A stretch of 64,000 bases of DNA from Burkholderia diffusa (GCF_902499115.1 NZ_CABVPN010000005.1:124001-188000), one strand, 5' to 3'. Shown: positions 17,247 to 28,078, counted from the first letter of the stretch. Translations and numbers: made by a program. The notes: generated from the letters alone by a model not told the origin.

Positions 17247-18188
17247 ATGTTCTTCGATGAGCTTAACGATGAAGAGTGGTTTCGACTTTCAACGCTGATC
17301 GCCGATGAACCCATTCGGCTGAACCGTCGAGGCCGTCCGCGAGCCGAACCGCGCGTTGTCGCCAACGCGGTTCTCTGGATCCTGACGACCGGTGAAGCGT
17401 GGTCCAAACTGCCCGGGCGCTATCCGTCCGGGCCGACGTGCCGCCGCCGCTACGAGGAGTGGCTCGCGAACGGCACGCTGCTGCAGATGATCGACGTGCT
17501 CACCCAGTTCAGCGGGCGCACGTTCGCGTACGTGCCGCCGCCGCCGGTGCCGGTCGCGCCGGCATGCCGCGCGGAGCCCGTGCCCGACAACGACCGTCTG
17601 CGCGGCGTGTTCTGGCAGAACCCCGAGTCGTGGCAACTGCCGGTCGCTCAGGCAAACGTTTGGGATGGCGAGGGCGCGACGCTGACCGCGATGCCGAACG
17701 CCGCCGACGACGCGTCGCGCGGTGCATCGTTCGCGGTGCCGGGCGCGCAGCCCGCGGGGCTGCGTCACGGGCGTCCGTCCGCCGCGAGCTTCGCCGCGGC
17801 CGAGCCGCAAGTCGACGAATACCGTGGCTATACGATCTGCGGTAGCGCGCAACCGGTGCAGAACCTGATGTACCGCGCGTGGGCCGAGATCACGCAGGAC
17901 GACCGGCGCGTCGAGCGCTCGGGCCTCATCGGCCCGCGCTTCACCGATGCGGAGGAAGCGGAGCAGTACGCGCTCGACTGGGCGCGTCAGTGGATCGATC
18001 GCCATGGGGCGAGCGACGAACCGGTGCGTGCGCCGCAAAGCGAGGTGCTGGCCGGCCTGTCCGAGCTGGCACGTGCCGAGTCGGACATCAAGCGCTTCAT
18101 CGCCGAGCGTCGTGCGGGCGCGTTGTCCGAGAGCCGCAACGATCCCGTGCAGGCGGAACGCCGCGAATACGCGTATCGCGTAGGTTGA
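17247..18188 (+). CDS. Protein with transposase-derived DUF4096-like N-terminal domain; possible regulator
   Basis: A 313-aa protein. Residues about 1-95 match the N-terminal DNA-binding part of IS5-type transposases (DEEWFRLSTLIADEP, LNRRGRPRAEPRVVANAVLW, TTGEAWSKLPGRYPSG, CRRRYEEWLANG). No DDE catalytic domain follows. Instead there is a Pro/Ala-rich linker and a second module around residues 190-255 (YRGYTICGSAQPVQNLMYRA, then FTDAEEAEQYALDWARQWID) that I do not recognise. This looks like a domesticated transposase domain used for DNA binding. It lies next to bceA, so a role in exopolysaccharide control is possible but only inferred. GGAG at 17234-17237 fixes the ATG; an in-frame GTG at 17232 is less likely. 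Confidence 0.65.
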   Translation: MFFDELNDEEWFRLSTLIADEPIRLNRRGRPRAEPRVVANAVLWILTTGEAWSKLPGRYPSGPTCRRRYEEWLANGTLLQMIDVLTQFSGRTFAYVPPPPVPVAPACRAEPVPDNDRLRGVFWQNPESWQLPVAQANVWDGEGATLTAMPNAADDASRGASFAVPGAQPAGLRHGRPSAASFAAAEPQVDEYRGYTICGSAQPVQNLMYRAWAEITQDDRRVERSGLIGPRFTDAEEAEQYALDWARQWIDRHGASDEPVRAPQSEVLAGLSELARAESDIKRFIAERRAGALSESRNDPVQAERREYAYRVG

Positions 18189-18205
18189 TCGTCGTCCGAA
18201 CGAAA

Positions 18206-18247
18206 ACGCGCGGGTCGTCGTCCGTCACGACGCCCGCGCGTTTTTTT
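18206..18247 (+). terminator. Rho-independent terminator after the transposase-derived gene
   Basis: An inverted repeat of about 15 bp with one bulged base (arms starting ACGCGCGGG and ending CCCGCGCGT) is followed by seven T residues at 18241-18247. On the minus strand the arm is followed by TTTT, so it may also stop transcripts coming from bceA. A second GC stem without a T run lies at 18268-18299. Confidence 0.82.
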
Positions 18248-18309
18248 GTCTTCGGCATGTCGGTGATGCCGGGCGCACCGTCGATACGGCGCGCCCGGCA
18301 GGCGTGGCA

Positions 18310-19836
18310 TCACTGGCGACCGTAGGTATCGTCGAAGCGGACGATGTCGTCCTCGCCGAGATACGCGCCCGACTGCACTTCGATCAGCTCGAGCGGCATC
18401 TTGCCCGGGTTCTCGAGACGGTGCGACACGCCGAGCGGGATGTACGTCGATTCGTTTTCCGACAGCAGGAAGGTTTCGTCGCCGCGCGTGATGCGCGCGG
18501 TGCCGCGCACGACGATCCAGTGTTCGGCGCGGTGATGGTGCATCTGCAGCGACAGTCGTGCGCCCGGCTTCACGACGATGCGTTTCACCTGGAAGCGCTC
18601 GCCCATGTCGACCGAGTCGTAATGACCCCACGGGCGATGGACCTTGCGATGATCGGTCGCTTCCGCGCCGCGTTCGGCCTTGATGCGCCCGACGATCTTC
18701 TTCACGTCCTGCACGCAGGATTTGTCGGCGACGAGCACGGCGTCCGGCGTTTCGACGACGACGAGATTGCGCGTGCCGACACACGCGATGAGCCGGTGTT
18801 CCGAATGCGCGAAAGTCGATTCGGCGTTTTCGAACAGCACGTGGCCGCGGCCGACGTTCTCGGCTTCGTCTTTCGGCAGGATCTGCCAGATCGCGTCCCA
18901 CGAACCGACGTCCGACCAACCCGCGTCGAGCGGCACGACGACGCCTTCGCACAGCTGCGGCAGGTTCATGAGCCGCTCCATCACGGCGTAGTCGATCGAG
19001 TTCGACGGCGACGCGGCGAACGCGTCGCGGTCGACGCGGAAGAAGTCGCCGTCGTCCTTGCCGCCTGCGACGGCCTGCTCGCAGGCTGCGAGGATCTCCG
19101 GTTCGAGCTGGCGGATCGCGTTCAGCCACACCGACGCGCGCACGATGAAGATCCCGCTGTTCCACCAGTATTCGCCGGACGCGACGTACTGCTGCGCGAG
19201 TTCGAGATGCGGCTTCTCGACGAAGCGGTCGAGACGGCGCACGTCGAGGTTGCCGGTAGCGGCGTCGCCGAGCGGCGCGCCGACGCGGATGTAGCCGTAG
19301 CCCGTTTCGGCACGGCCCGGCACGATGCCCATCGTCGCGATCTTGCCCTGGGCGGCGCAGTGCACGCCGGCCGCGACGGCCGCGTGAAAGCGCGGCTGGT
19401 CGGCCACCGCGTGGTCGGCCGGCATCACGGTCATCACTGCATCGCCGCCGCCGGCGACGATCCGCAGCGCGGCGAGCGTCAGCGCGGGCGCGGTGTCGCG
19501 GCCGAGCGGCTCGAGCATGATCGATGCACGCTTGCCGGTCAGGCGCAGTTGCTCGGCAGTCGTGAAGCGGTGATCCTCGCCGCACACGATCAGCACGTCG
19601 TCGTTCAGCGGATGACCGGTCGCGAGGCCGTCGAGCCTCAGCGCGGTGGATTGCAGCAGCGAATGATCGCCGAGCAGGCCGATCAGCTGTTTCGGATAGT
19701 GTTCGCGCGACATCGGCCACAGACGCGTGCCCGAACCGCCTGCGAGGATCACCGGCTGCACCGCGACCCGCGTCGCGGCGTCGGTTGCGGCGGAAGAAGA
19801 AGGGCGCGTATCGGCTGCCACGGCCGGAGCATTCAT
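18310..19836 (-). CDS. bceA: Mannose-1-phosphate guanylyltransferase / mannose-6-phosphate isomerase BceA
   Basis: A 508-aa bifunctional enzyme making GDP-mannose, a cepacian precursor. The N-terminal nucleotidyltransferase shows VILAGGSGTRLWP (residues 33-41 for the pyrophosphorylase loop) and RFVEKP. The C-terminal type II phosphomannose isomerase cupin shows QMHHHRAEHW (431-440) with the zinc-ligand histidines. It therefore carries both the isomerase and the GDP-mannose pyrophosphorylase steps. It is divergent from bceB, with a 430-bp AT-rich region between. The gene name rests on the order and content of the whole cluster. Confidence 0.93.
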   Translation of the reverse strand: MNAPAVAADTRPSSSAATDAATRVAVQPVILAGGSGTRLWPMSREHYPKQLIGLLGDHSLLQSTALRLDGLATGHPLNDDVLIVCGEDHRFTTAEQLRLTGKRASIMLEPLGRDTAPALTLAALRIVAGGGDAVMTVMPADHAVADQPRFHAAVAAGVHCAAQGKIATMGIVPGRAETGYGYIRVGAPLGDAATGNLDVRRLDRFVEKPHLELAQQYVASGEYWWNSGIFIVRASVWLNAIRQLEPEILAACEQAVAGGKDDGDFFRVDRDAFAASPSNSIDYAVMERLMNLPQLCEGVVVPLDAGWSDVGSWDAIWQILPKDEAENVGRGHVLFENAESTFAHSEHRLIACVGTRNLVVVETPDAVLVADKSCVQDVKKIVGRIKAERGAEATDHRKVHRPWGHYDSVDMGERFQVKRIVVKPGARLSLQMHHHRAEHWIVVRGTARITRGDETFLLSENESTYIPLGVSHRLENPGKMPLELIEVQSGAYLGEDDIVRFDDTYGRQ

Positions 19837-20263
19837 GATGACACTCTCCTCGATTGAAGTCAGTGCCTGTTTGTAGCATGAAGTAAATCGACAATAAAAC
19901 CGGGGCGATTTGCGCGATATTCGAAGCGCACGTGTCAGGAAAATTTTTCCTCGATGGCATGAGATGCAAATAAAAAAATAAAAAATAATTCGACGAATCG
20001 GGCTGGAGCCCCGTCCTGAAAAGGGTTCGTGGGAACCGTAAAGTTCTCGAAAAAATCCCGATTCACGATCGATTCGGGAAAACGTGCCGATTTAATTCGG
20101 AAATGTCGCGGCAAGAATTTCCGATTATTTTTCGAAATACTTGAGCGCTTGAGGAGCGATTTTCTTGTCGCTTCAATAGCGTCATGCAACGTTTGAATCG
20201 AAGGTGCGGCACGGGCTGCACGAGGAGCTGTTCGGCAAACGCCTGTTCAAAGAGGAAGCAGAC
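19837..20263. promoter_or_regulatory. Divergent bceA/bceB control region
   Basis: About 430 bp of markedly AT-rich DNA in a GC-rich genome. It should contain the promoters of bceA (minus) and bceB-K (plus). Two palindromes stand out: a perfect 15-nt AGGAAAA-T-TTTTCCT at 19937-19951, and TCCCGA (20056-20061) paired with TCGGGA (20074-20079) around a 12-nt centre. I searched by eye for GG-N10-GC sigma-54 spacing; near misses around 19960 and 20208 have N8, so I do not claim a sigma-54 promoter. Confidence 0.55.
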
Positions 20264-21637
<1,374 letters not shown>

Positions 21638-21708
21638 CGCGGTTTCGTCCCGCGCAGACACTCCGGTTTCACGAATTTCGAATCATTGGTCACGAGGTCC
21701 GACACATC

Positions 21709-23124
21709 ATGAATCTGACTATCATCGGCAGCGGTTACGTAGGTCTTGTCACCGGCGCCTGTCTCGCCGACATCGGGCACGACGTGTTCTGTCTCGACGT
21801 CGATCAGGCAAAGATCGACGTCCTGAACAACGGCGGCGTGCCGATCCACGAGCCGGGCCTCAAGGAAGTCATCGCGCGCAACCGCGCGGCCGGCCGCCTG
21901 CGCTTCTCGACCGACATCGAGGCCGCGGTCGCGCACGGCGACGTGCAGTTCATCGCGGTCGGCACGCCGCCCGACGAGGACGGCTCGGCCGACCTGCAGT
22001 ACGTGCTCGCGGCGGCGCGCAACATCGGCCGCTACATGAAGGGCTTCAAGGTGATCGTCGACAAGTCGACGGTGCCGGTCGGCACGGCCGAGCGCGTGCG
22101 CGCGGCGGTGGCCGAGGAACTTTCGAAGCGCGGCGGCGACGCCCCGATGTTCTCCGTCGTGTCGAATCCGGAATTCCTCAAGGAAGGCGCGGCGGTCGAC
22201 GATTTCACGCGGCCGGACCGCATCGTGATCGGCTGCGACGACGACGTGCCGGGCGAGCGCGCGCGCGAGCTGATGAAGAAGCTCTACGCGCCGTTCAACC
22301 GCAACCACGAACGCACGCTGTACATGGACGTGCGCTCGGCCGAATTCACGAAATACGCGGCGAACGCGATGCTCGCGACGCGCATCTCGTTCATGAACGA
22401 ACTGGCGAACCTGGCCGACCGCTTCGGCGCGGACATCGAGGCCGTGCGCCGCGGGATCGGTTCCGATCCGCGCATCGGCTATCACTTCCTGTATGCGGGC
22501 TGCGGCTACGGCGGCTCGTGCTTCCCGAAGGACGTCGAGGCGCTGATCCGCACGGCCGACGAGCACGGCCAGTCGCTGCAGATCCTGAAGGCCGTGTCGT
22601 CGGTCAACGCGACGCAAAAGCGCGTGCTTGCCGACAAGATCGTCGCGCGCTTCGGCGAGGACCTGACGGGCCGCACGTTCGCCATCTGGGGGCTCGCGTT
22701 CAAGCCGAACACCGACGACATGCGCGAGGCACCGAGCCGCGAGCTGATCGCCGAGCTGCTGTCGCGCGGCGCGCGCATCGCGGCGTACGACCCGGTCGCG
22801 CAGCAGGAAGCGCGCCGCGTGCTCGCGCTCGATCTCGCGGATCACCCGAGCTGGCTCGAGCGGCTCACGTTCGTCGACGACGAGGCGCAGGCCGCGCGCG
22901 ATGCCGACGCGCTCGTGATCGTCACCGAATGGAAGGCGTTCAAGAGCCCGGATTTCGTCGCGCTCGGCCGTCAATGGAAATCGCCGGTGATCTTCGACGG
23001 CCGCAACCTGTACGAGCCGGAGACGATGAGCGAGCAGGGCATCGAATACCACCCGATCGGCCGCCCCGGCTCGCGTCAGGCCGTCGCCGCCCGCGTGCCG
23101 GGCGCCGCGCGCGCGAACGCGTGA
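21709..23124 (+). CDS. bceC: UDP-glucose 6-dehydrogenase BceC
   Basis: A 471-aa enzyme oxidising UDP-glucose to UDP-glucuronate, the acidic sugar donor of cepacian. The NAD-binding motif is at the N-terminus (TIIGSGYVGLVTG, residues 4-16). The catalytic cysteine is Cys271 in GCGYGGSCFPKD, and SNPEFLKEGAAVDDF is the substrate loop. The third domain carries IWGLAFKPNTDDMREAPS. It lies 71 bp after bceB and 40 bp before bceD. The last 20 residues are Ala/Arg-rich and not conserved. Confidence 0.94.
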   Translation: MNLTIIGSGYVGLVTGACLADIGHDVFCLDVDQAKIDVLNNGGVPIHEPGLKEVIARNRAAGRLRFSTDIEAAVAHGDVQFIAVGTPPDEDGSADLQYVLAAARNIGRYMKGFKVIVDKSTVPVGTAERVRAAVAEELSKRGGDAPMFSVVSNPEFLKEGAAVDDFTRPDRIVIGCDDDVPGERARELMKKLYAPFNRNHERTLYMDVRSAEFTKYAANAMLATRISFMNELANLADRFGADIEAVRRGIGSDPRIGYHFLYAGCGYGGSCFPKDVEALIRTADEHGQSLQILKAVSSVNATQKRVLADKIVARFGEDLTGRTFAIWGLAFKPNTDDMREAPSRELIAELLSRGARIAAYDPVAQQEARRVLALDLADHPSWLERLTFVDDEAQAARDADALVIVTEWKAFKSPDFVALGRQWKSPVIFDGRNLYEPETMSEQGIEYHPIGRPGSRQAVAARVPGAARANA

Positions 23125-23164
23125 CCCGCGCGTCGCCGTTACCCGTAACCCGAATCGAGACGCC

Positions 23165-23608
23165 ATGTTCCGGAACATCCTGATCGTCTGTCATGCGAAC
23201 GTCTGCCGCAGCCCGGCGGCGGAACTGCTGTTCAAGTCGCACGCGGCGTCGCGCGGCGGCCCGCGCGTGACGTTCCACTCCGCCGGCGTGCGTGCGAACG
23301 ACGGCGACGGCATCGATCCGGTAATGCGGCAACTGCTCGCCGAGCGCGGCGTCGATGCGACGACACACCGGTCGCGGCGGCTGTCGCGCCGGATCGTGCG
23401 CGACGCCGACCTGATTCTCGTCAGCGAGCGCGAACAGATCAAGGCCGTCGAATCGGTCGATCCGTTCGCGCGCGGCAAGGTTCACCTGCTGGGCAAGTGG
23501 GAGGACGCCGAGATCGCGGATCCGCATGGCGGCCCCGAGGCCGACTATCGCGAGAGCTACTCATTGATCGAACGTCTGGTTCAAGGATGGCTGCAAAAAC
23601 TATGCTGA
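23165..23608 (+). CDS. bceD: Low-molecular-weight protein tyrosine phosphatase BceD
   Basis: A 147-aa cytoplasmic phosphatase of the Wzb type. The active-site loop CHANVCRSPAAELL gives CX5R with Cys9 and Arg15, and the general-acid aspartate lies in EIADPHGG near the C-terminus. It should dephosphorylate the C-terminal tyrosines of BceF to recycle polymerisation and export. Its 3' end overlaps the start of bceE in another frame, indicating tight coupling. Confidence 0.93.
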   Translation: MFRNILIVCHANVCRSPAAELLFKSHAASRGGPRVTFHSAGVRANDGDGIDPVMRQLLAERGVDATTHRSRRLSRRIVRDADLILVSEREQIKAVESVDPFARGKVHLLGKWEDAEIADPHGGPEADYRESYSLIERLVQGWLQKLC

Positions 23609-24780
23609 AACGTCCCATGCGCCCGCTGGCGCTCGCCGTCGCGATGACGACCTTCCTGTCGGCCTGCGCGACTGCGCCCGGCAACTATCTCGACTCGTCG
23701 AACCTGAAGGACGAAGGCCGGCAAGGTCAGGCCGAAACCTATCCGGTTCATTACATCGACGCGAAGCTGGTGATGGATCAGCTGCAGAAGCAGCAGGTCG
23801 AACACCCGCTGCCGCCGGGCCGTTACACCGATCCGTCGCAGTACGTTTACCGCATCGGCCCGCAGGACATTCTCGGCGTCACCGTGTGGGACCACCCCGA
23901 GCTGACGACGCCGCAGGGCCAGTCGTTCTCGAGCGGCGGCAACACGACGCAGACGATCGCGGGCGCGCTGCAGCAGCCGTATTCGTCGTCGCTGCCGGGC
24001 CAGGCCGATCCGTACGGCCAGACCGTGGCCGCCGACGGCACGATCTTCTTCCCGTTCGTCGGCCGCATCCACGTGGCGGGCAAGACGATCGCGCAGACGC
24101 GCGACGAGCTGGCCACGCGCCTTGCGCGCTACGTGAAGAATCCGCAGCTCGATGTGCGCGTGCTGTCGTTCCGCAGCCAGAAGGTGCAGGTGACGGGCGA
24201 GGTGAAGACGCCCGGCCCGCTCGCGATGAGCGACGTGCCGCTGACGCTCGTCGACGCGATCTCGCGCTCGGGCGGCTCGACCGCCGAGGCCGACCTGCAG
24301 CGCGTGCGCCTGACGCGCGACGGCAAGCTCTACACGCTCGACGCGAACGGCGTGCTCGACCGCGGCGAAGTGAAGCAGAACGTGATGCTGCAGCAGGGCG
24401 ACATCGTCAACGTGCCGGACCGCAGCGACAGCCGCGTGTTCATCATGGGCGAGGTCAAGACGCCGGTCACGGTGCCGATGCTCAAGGGCAGGCTGACCAT
24501 CGCCGACGCGCTGACGGCCGGCGGCGGCATCCTCGACACCGATGCGAACCCGCGCAAGATCTACGTGATGCGCGGGATGCGTGACAACCCGACCAAGCCG
24601 GAAGTGTTCCGTCTCGACATGACGCAGCCGGATGCGCTGATGCTGTCGAGCCGCTTCCCGCTCCAGCCGCTCGATGTGGTCTACGTCAGCACGGCCAGCT
24701 CGGTGCAGTTCAACCGTGTGCTGCAGCAGGTGCTGCCGACGATCCAGACGATCTTCTACATGCGGCAAATCACGCGCTGA
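23587..24780 (+). CDS. bceE: Outer-membrane polysaccharide export lipoprotein BceE (Wza-like)
   Basis: About 397 aa. The signal peptide ends with the lipobox FLSAC, so it should be an outer-membrane lipoprotein. The polysaccharide export (poly_export) domain starts YRIGPQDILGVTVWDHPEL and is followed by SLBB-type repeats (KVQVTGEVKTPGPLAM, VFIMGEVKTPVTVPM). Wza homologues form the octameric outer-membrane pore for capsule-like polymers. Two in-frame ATGs (23587 and 23602) overlap the bceD 3' end; neither has a perfect ribosome binding site, so the start is uncertain by five residues. Confidence 0.92.
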   Translation: MAAKTMLKRPMRPLALAVAMTTFLSACATAPGNYLDSSNLKDEGRQGQAETYPVHYIDAKLVMDQLQKQQVEHPLPPGRYTDPSQYVYRIGPQDILGVTVWDHPELTTPQGQSFSSGGNTTQTIAGALQQPYSSSLPGQADPYGQTVAADGTIFFPFVGRIHVAGKTIAQTRDELATRLARYVKNPQLDVRVLSFRSQKVQVTGEVKTPGPLAMSDVPLTLVDAISRSGGSTAEADLQRVRLTRDGKLYTLDANGVLDRGEVKQNVMLQQGDIVNVPDRSDSRVFIMGEVKTPVTVPMLKGRLTIADALTAGGGILDTDANPRKIYVMRGMRDNPTKPEVFRLDMTQPDALMLSSRFPLQPLDVVYVSTASSVQFNRVLQQVLPTIQTIFYMRQITR

Positions 24781-24830
24781 TAGCCCGCCGGGGTGGCGTC
24801 TGCCCCCCGGCACCACTCAAGCGGGAACGA

Positions 24831-27056
24831 ATGGTGAACACGCAAGCAAAACACGCCTACGCGGATCTGACCGCGAAAACCGAGGAAGAGGACGTCGTCC
24901 TCGGCCAGCTGCTCCAGGTGCTGATGGACGACATCTGGCTGCTGCTCGGCATCGCGGTGACCGTCATCGCGCTCGCCGGCCTCTACTGCTACATCGCGAA
25001 ACCGGTGTATCAGGCCGACGTGCACGTGCGGGTCGAGAGCAACGACAACACGTCGCAGGCGCTCACGCAGACGCAGACGGGTGCGACGATCAACAGCGGC
25101 CCGCAGCAAGCGCAGACCGACGCGGAAATCGAGATCATCAAGAGCCGCGGCGTCGTCACGCCGGTCGTCGAGCAGTTCAAGCTGAACTTCTCGGTCGTGC
25201 CGAAGACGATTCCGCTGCTCGGCAGCCTGTCCGCGCGCGTCGCGACGCCCGGCGAGCCTTCGCGCGCCTGGTTCGGCCTGCGGTCGTACGCATGGGGCGG
25301 CGAAGTCGCCGACATCGACACGATCAGCGTCGTGCCCGCGCTCGAAGGCAAGAAGCTGACGCTGACGGCCGGTCCGAACGGCACCTACACGCTCGTCGAC
25401 GCGAACGGCAGCCGCCTGCTGTCGGGCCGTGTCGGCGAATCGGAGCAGGGCGGCGGCGTGACGCTGCTGGTGCAGAAGCTGGTCGCGCGTCCGGGCACGC
25501 AATTCACGGTGGTCCGCTACAACGATCTCGACGCGATCACCGGCTTCCAGTCGGGCATCCAGGTGTCCGAGCAGGGCAAGCAGACGGGCGTCGTGCAGAT
25601 TTCGCTCGAAGGCAAGGACCCGGACCAGACCGCCGCGATCGCGAACGCGCTCGCGCAGTCGTACCTGAACCAGCACGTGATCGCGAAGCAGGCCGAAGCG
25701 ACCAAGATGCTCGACTTCCTGAAGGGCGAGGAGCCGCGCCTGAAGTCCGATCTCGAGCGGGCGGAAGCCGCGCTGACGCAGTATCAGCGCACGTCCGGTT
25801 CGATCAACGCGAGCGACGAGGCGAAGGTCTATCTCGAAGGCAGCGTGCAGTACGAGCAGCAGATCGCGGCCCAGCGCCTGCAGCTCGCATCGCTCGCGCA
25901 GCGCTTCACCGATTCGCACCCGATGGTGATCGCCGCGAAGCAGCAGCTCGCGGAACTGCAGGGCGAGAAGGACAAGTTCAGCAACCGCTTCCGCAGCCTG
26001 CCGGCGACCGAAGTGAAGGCCGTCCAGCTCCAGCGCGACGCGAAGGTCGCCGAGGACATCTACGTGCTGCTGCTGAACCGCGTGCAGGAGCTGTCGGTGC
26101 AGAAGGCCGGCACGGGCGGCAACATCCACCTCGTCGATTCCGCGCTGCGCCCGGGCGATCCGGTCAAGCCGAAGAAGGTGCTGATCCTGTCGGCCGCGGT
26201 ATTCCTCGGGCTGATCCTCGGTACCGGCATCGTGTTCCTGCGCCGCAACCTGTTCCAGGGCATCGAGGATCCGGATCGCGTCGAGCGCACGTTCAACCTG
26301 CCGCTTTACGGACTGGTGCCGCAAAGCACCGAGCAGGTGAAGCTCGACGCCATGGCCGAGAAGGGCGGCGGCCGCGCGCGGCCGATCCTCGCGAGCCTGC
26401 GTCCGAAGGACCTGAGCGTCGAAAGCATGCGCAGCCTGCGCACCGCGATGCAGTTCGCGATGATGGATGCGAAGAACCGCGTGATCGTGCTGACCGGGCC
26501 GACGCCGGGCATCGGCAAGAGCTTCCTGACGGTCAACCTCGCGGTGCTGCTCGCGCATTCGGGCAAGCGCGTGCTGTTGATCGACGCCGACATGCGTCGC
26601 GGCATGCTCGACCGCTACTTCGGCCTCACCGCGCAGCCGGGCCTGTCCGAACTGCTGAGCGATCAGTCGCCGCTCGAGGAGGCGATCCGCGAGACGCCGG
26701 TGCAGGGCCTGTCGTTCATCTCGGCCGGCACGCGCCCGCCGAACCCGTCGGAGCTGCTGATGTCGACGCGCCTGCCGCAATACCTCGAAGGGCTCGGCAA
26801 GCGCTACGACGTCGTGCTGATCGACTCGCCGCCGGTGCTGGCGGTGACCGACGCGACCATCATCGGCCGCATGGCCGGCGCGACCTTCCTGGTGCTGCGC
26901 TCGGGCATGCATACCGAAGGCGAGATCGCCGACGCGATCAAGCGCTTGCGTACCGCGGGCGTCGATCTGGAAGGCGGGATCTTCAACGGCGTGCCGCCGA
27001 AGGCGCGCGGCTACGGCCGCGGCTATGCGGCCGTCCACGAATACCTGAGCGCCTGA
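24831..27056 (+). CDS. bceF: BY-kinase / polysaccharide co-polymerase BceF (Wzc-like)
   Basis: A 741-aa inner-membrane tyrosine autokinase that controls chain length and export. Membrane helices lie near residues 35-57 and 449-470, enclosing a large periplasmic Wzz-type domain with coiled-coil potential (about 290-400). The cytoplasmic kinase has Walker A GPTPGIGKS (556-564), Walker A' LLIDADMRRG (about 582-591) and Walker B VVLIDSPP. The tyrosine cluster at the C-terminus is small: Tyr728, Tyr732 and Tyr738. It works with BceD (phosphatase) and BceE (outer pore), whose genes lie immediately upstream. Confidence 0.94.
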   Translation: MVNTQAKHAYADLTAKTEEEDVVLGQLLQVLMDDIWLLLGIAVTVIALAGLYCYIAKPVYQADVHVRVESNDNTSQALTQTQTGATINSGPQQAQTDAEIEIIKSRGVVTPVVEQFKLNFSVVPKTIPLLGSLSARVATPGEPSRAWFGLRSYAWGGEVADIDTISVVPALEGKKLTLTAGPNGTYTLVDANGSRLLSGRVGESEQGGGVTLLVQKLVARPGTQFTVVRYNDLDAITGFQSGIQVSEQGKQTGVVQISLEGKDPDQTAAIANALAQSYLNQHVIAKQAEATKMLDFLKGEEPRLKSDLERAEAALTQYQRTSGSINASDEAKVYLEGSVQYEQQIAAQRLQLASLAQRFTDSHPMVIAAKQQLAELQGEKDKFSNRFRSLPATEVKAVQLQRDAKVAEDIYVLLLNRVQELSVQKAGTGGNIHLVDSALRPGDPVKPKKVLILSAAVFLGLILGTGIVFLRRNLFQGIEDPDRVERTFNLPLYGLVPQSTEQVKLDAMAEKGGGRARPILASLRPKDLSVESMRSLRTAMQFAMMDAKNRVIVLTGPTPGIGKSFLTVNLAVLLAHSGKRVLLIDADMRRGMLDRYFGLTAQPGLSELLSDQSPLEEAIRETPVQGLSFISAGTRPPNPSELLMSTRLPQYLEGLGKRYDVVLIDSPPVLAVTDATIIGRMAGATFLVLRSGMHTEGEIADAIKRLRTAGVDLEGGIFNGVPPKARGYGRGYAAVHEYLSA

Positions 27057-27118
27057 CGGCATTGCACGAAACCGGGCCTGCGTGCGCAGCGCCGGCCCGG
27101 CCGACTGGAGAACCCTCG

Positions 27119-28078
27119 ATGAAAATTTCCGTGCTCGTTCCGACCTACAGGCGTCCCGCCGACCTCGCGCGCTGCCTGCTGGCGCTGCAGCGCCAGCAGC
27201 GGCTGCCCGACGAGGTGATCGTCGTCGCGCGCCCGGAGGACGATGCCACGCACGAGCGCCTCGCCGATCCATCGGTCGGCGGCATGCTGCCGCTGCGGAT
27301 CGTGGCGGTGGATGTGCCGGGGCAGGTCGCCGCGCTGAACAAGGGGCTCGACTCGGCGAGCGGCGACATCGTCGCGATCACCGACGACGACGCGGCGCCG
27401 CGCGCCGACTGGCTCGCACGCGTCGAAGCCGTGTTCCTGGCCGACCCGCGCGTCGGTGCGGTCGGCGGCCGCGACTGGGTGCACGAGAAGGGCCGCGTGC
27501 TCGACGAGTCGCGCGAGCTCGTCGGCCAGCTCACGCTGTCCGGCAAGATCGTCGGCAACCATCATCTGGGCGTCGGCGGCGCGCGCGAAGTCGACATGCT
27601 CAAGGGCGCGAACATGAGCTACCGCCGCGCCGCGATCGAACGTCTGCGCTTCGACACGCGGCTGCGCGGCGCCGGCGCGCAGGTGCACAACGACATGGGT
27701 TTCAGCATGCAGGTGCAGCGTGACGGCTGGAAGCTCGTCTACGACCCGGCGATCGCGGTCGATCATTTTCCGGCCGAGCGCTTCGACGACGACCGGCGCG
27801 ATGCGGCATCGCTGAATGCGATCAGCAACGGCGCGTACAACCTGCACCTGATCCTGCGCGAGCATCTGCCGCCGGTGCGGCGCGAAATCGCTTGGTGGTG
27901 GTGGACGCTGATCGGCACGCGCGTCTATCCGGGCTTCGCGCACGTGCTGCTGTCGCTGCATACCGCGCGGCGCGACCGTGTGCGCGAGCACTGGCGCGCG
28001 GTGCGCCGCGGCGCACGCGATGCGCGCCGCGCCGACCTTGCCCCCCATCGTGCGGCGATGCCGCCGGTGACGTCTTGA
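27119..28078 (+). CDS. bceG: Family 2 glycosyltransferase BceG
   Basis: A 319-aa GT-A-fold inverting glycosyltransferase. It begins with ISVLVPTYRRPADLARCLLAL, and the metal-binding DxD-like motif is DIVAITDDDAAPRADWL. The region MLKGANMSYRRAAI and the later HFPAERFDDDRRD fit GT2 acceptor-side motifs. It adds one sugar of the cepacian repeat unit; which one cannot be read from sequence. A GGAG ribosome binding site precedes the ATG, and the gene follows bceF by 62 bp. Confidence 0.88.
   Translation: MKISVLVPTYRRPADLARCLLALQRQQRLPDEVIVVARPEDDATHERLADPSVGGMLPLRIVAVDVPGQVAALNKGLDSASGDIVAITDDDAAPRADWLARVEAVFLADPRVGAVGGRDWVHEKGRVLDESRELVGQLTLSGKIVGNHHLGVGGAREVDMLKGANMSYRRAAIERLRFDTRLRGAGAQVHNDMGFSMQVQRDGWKLVYDPAIAVDHFPAERFDDDRRDAASLNAISNGAYNLHLILREHLPPVRREIAWWWWTLIGTRVYPGFAHVLLSLHTARRDRVREHWRAVRRGARDARRADLAPHRAAMPPVTS

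Noticed and set aside
17247..18188. Active insertion sequence
   Set aside because: No DDE catalytic domain, no terminal inverted repeats or target duplication were visible, and the second half encodes an unrelated module.
19955..20220. Sigma-54 promoter before bceB
   Set aside because: Two GG...GC pairs were seen (near 19963 and 20209) but spacing is eight, not ten bases, so the consensus is not met.
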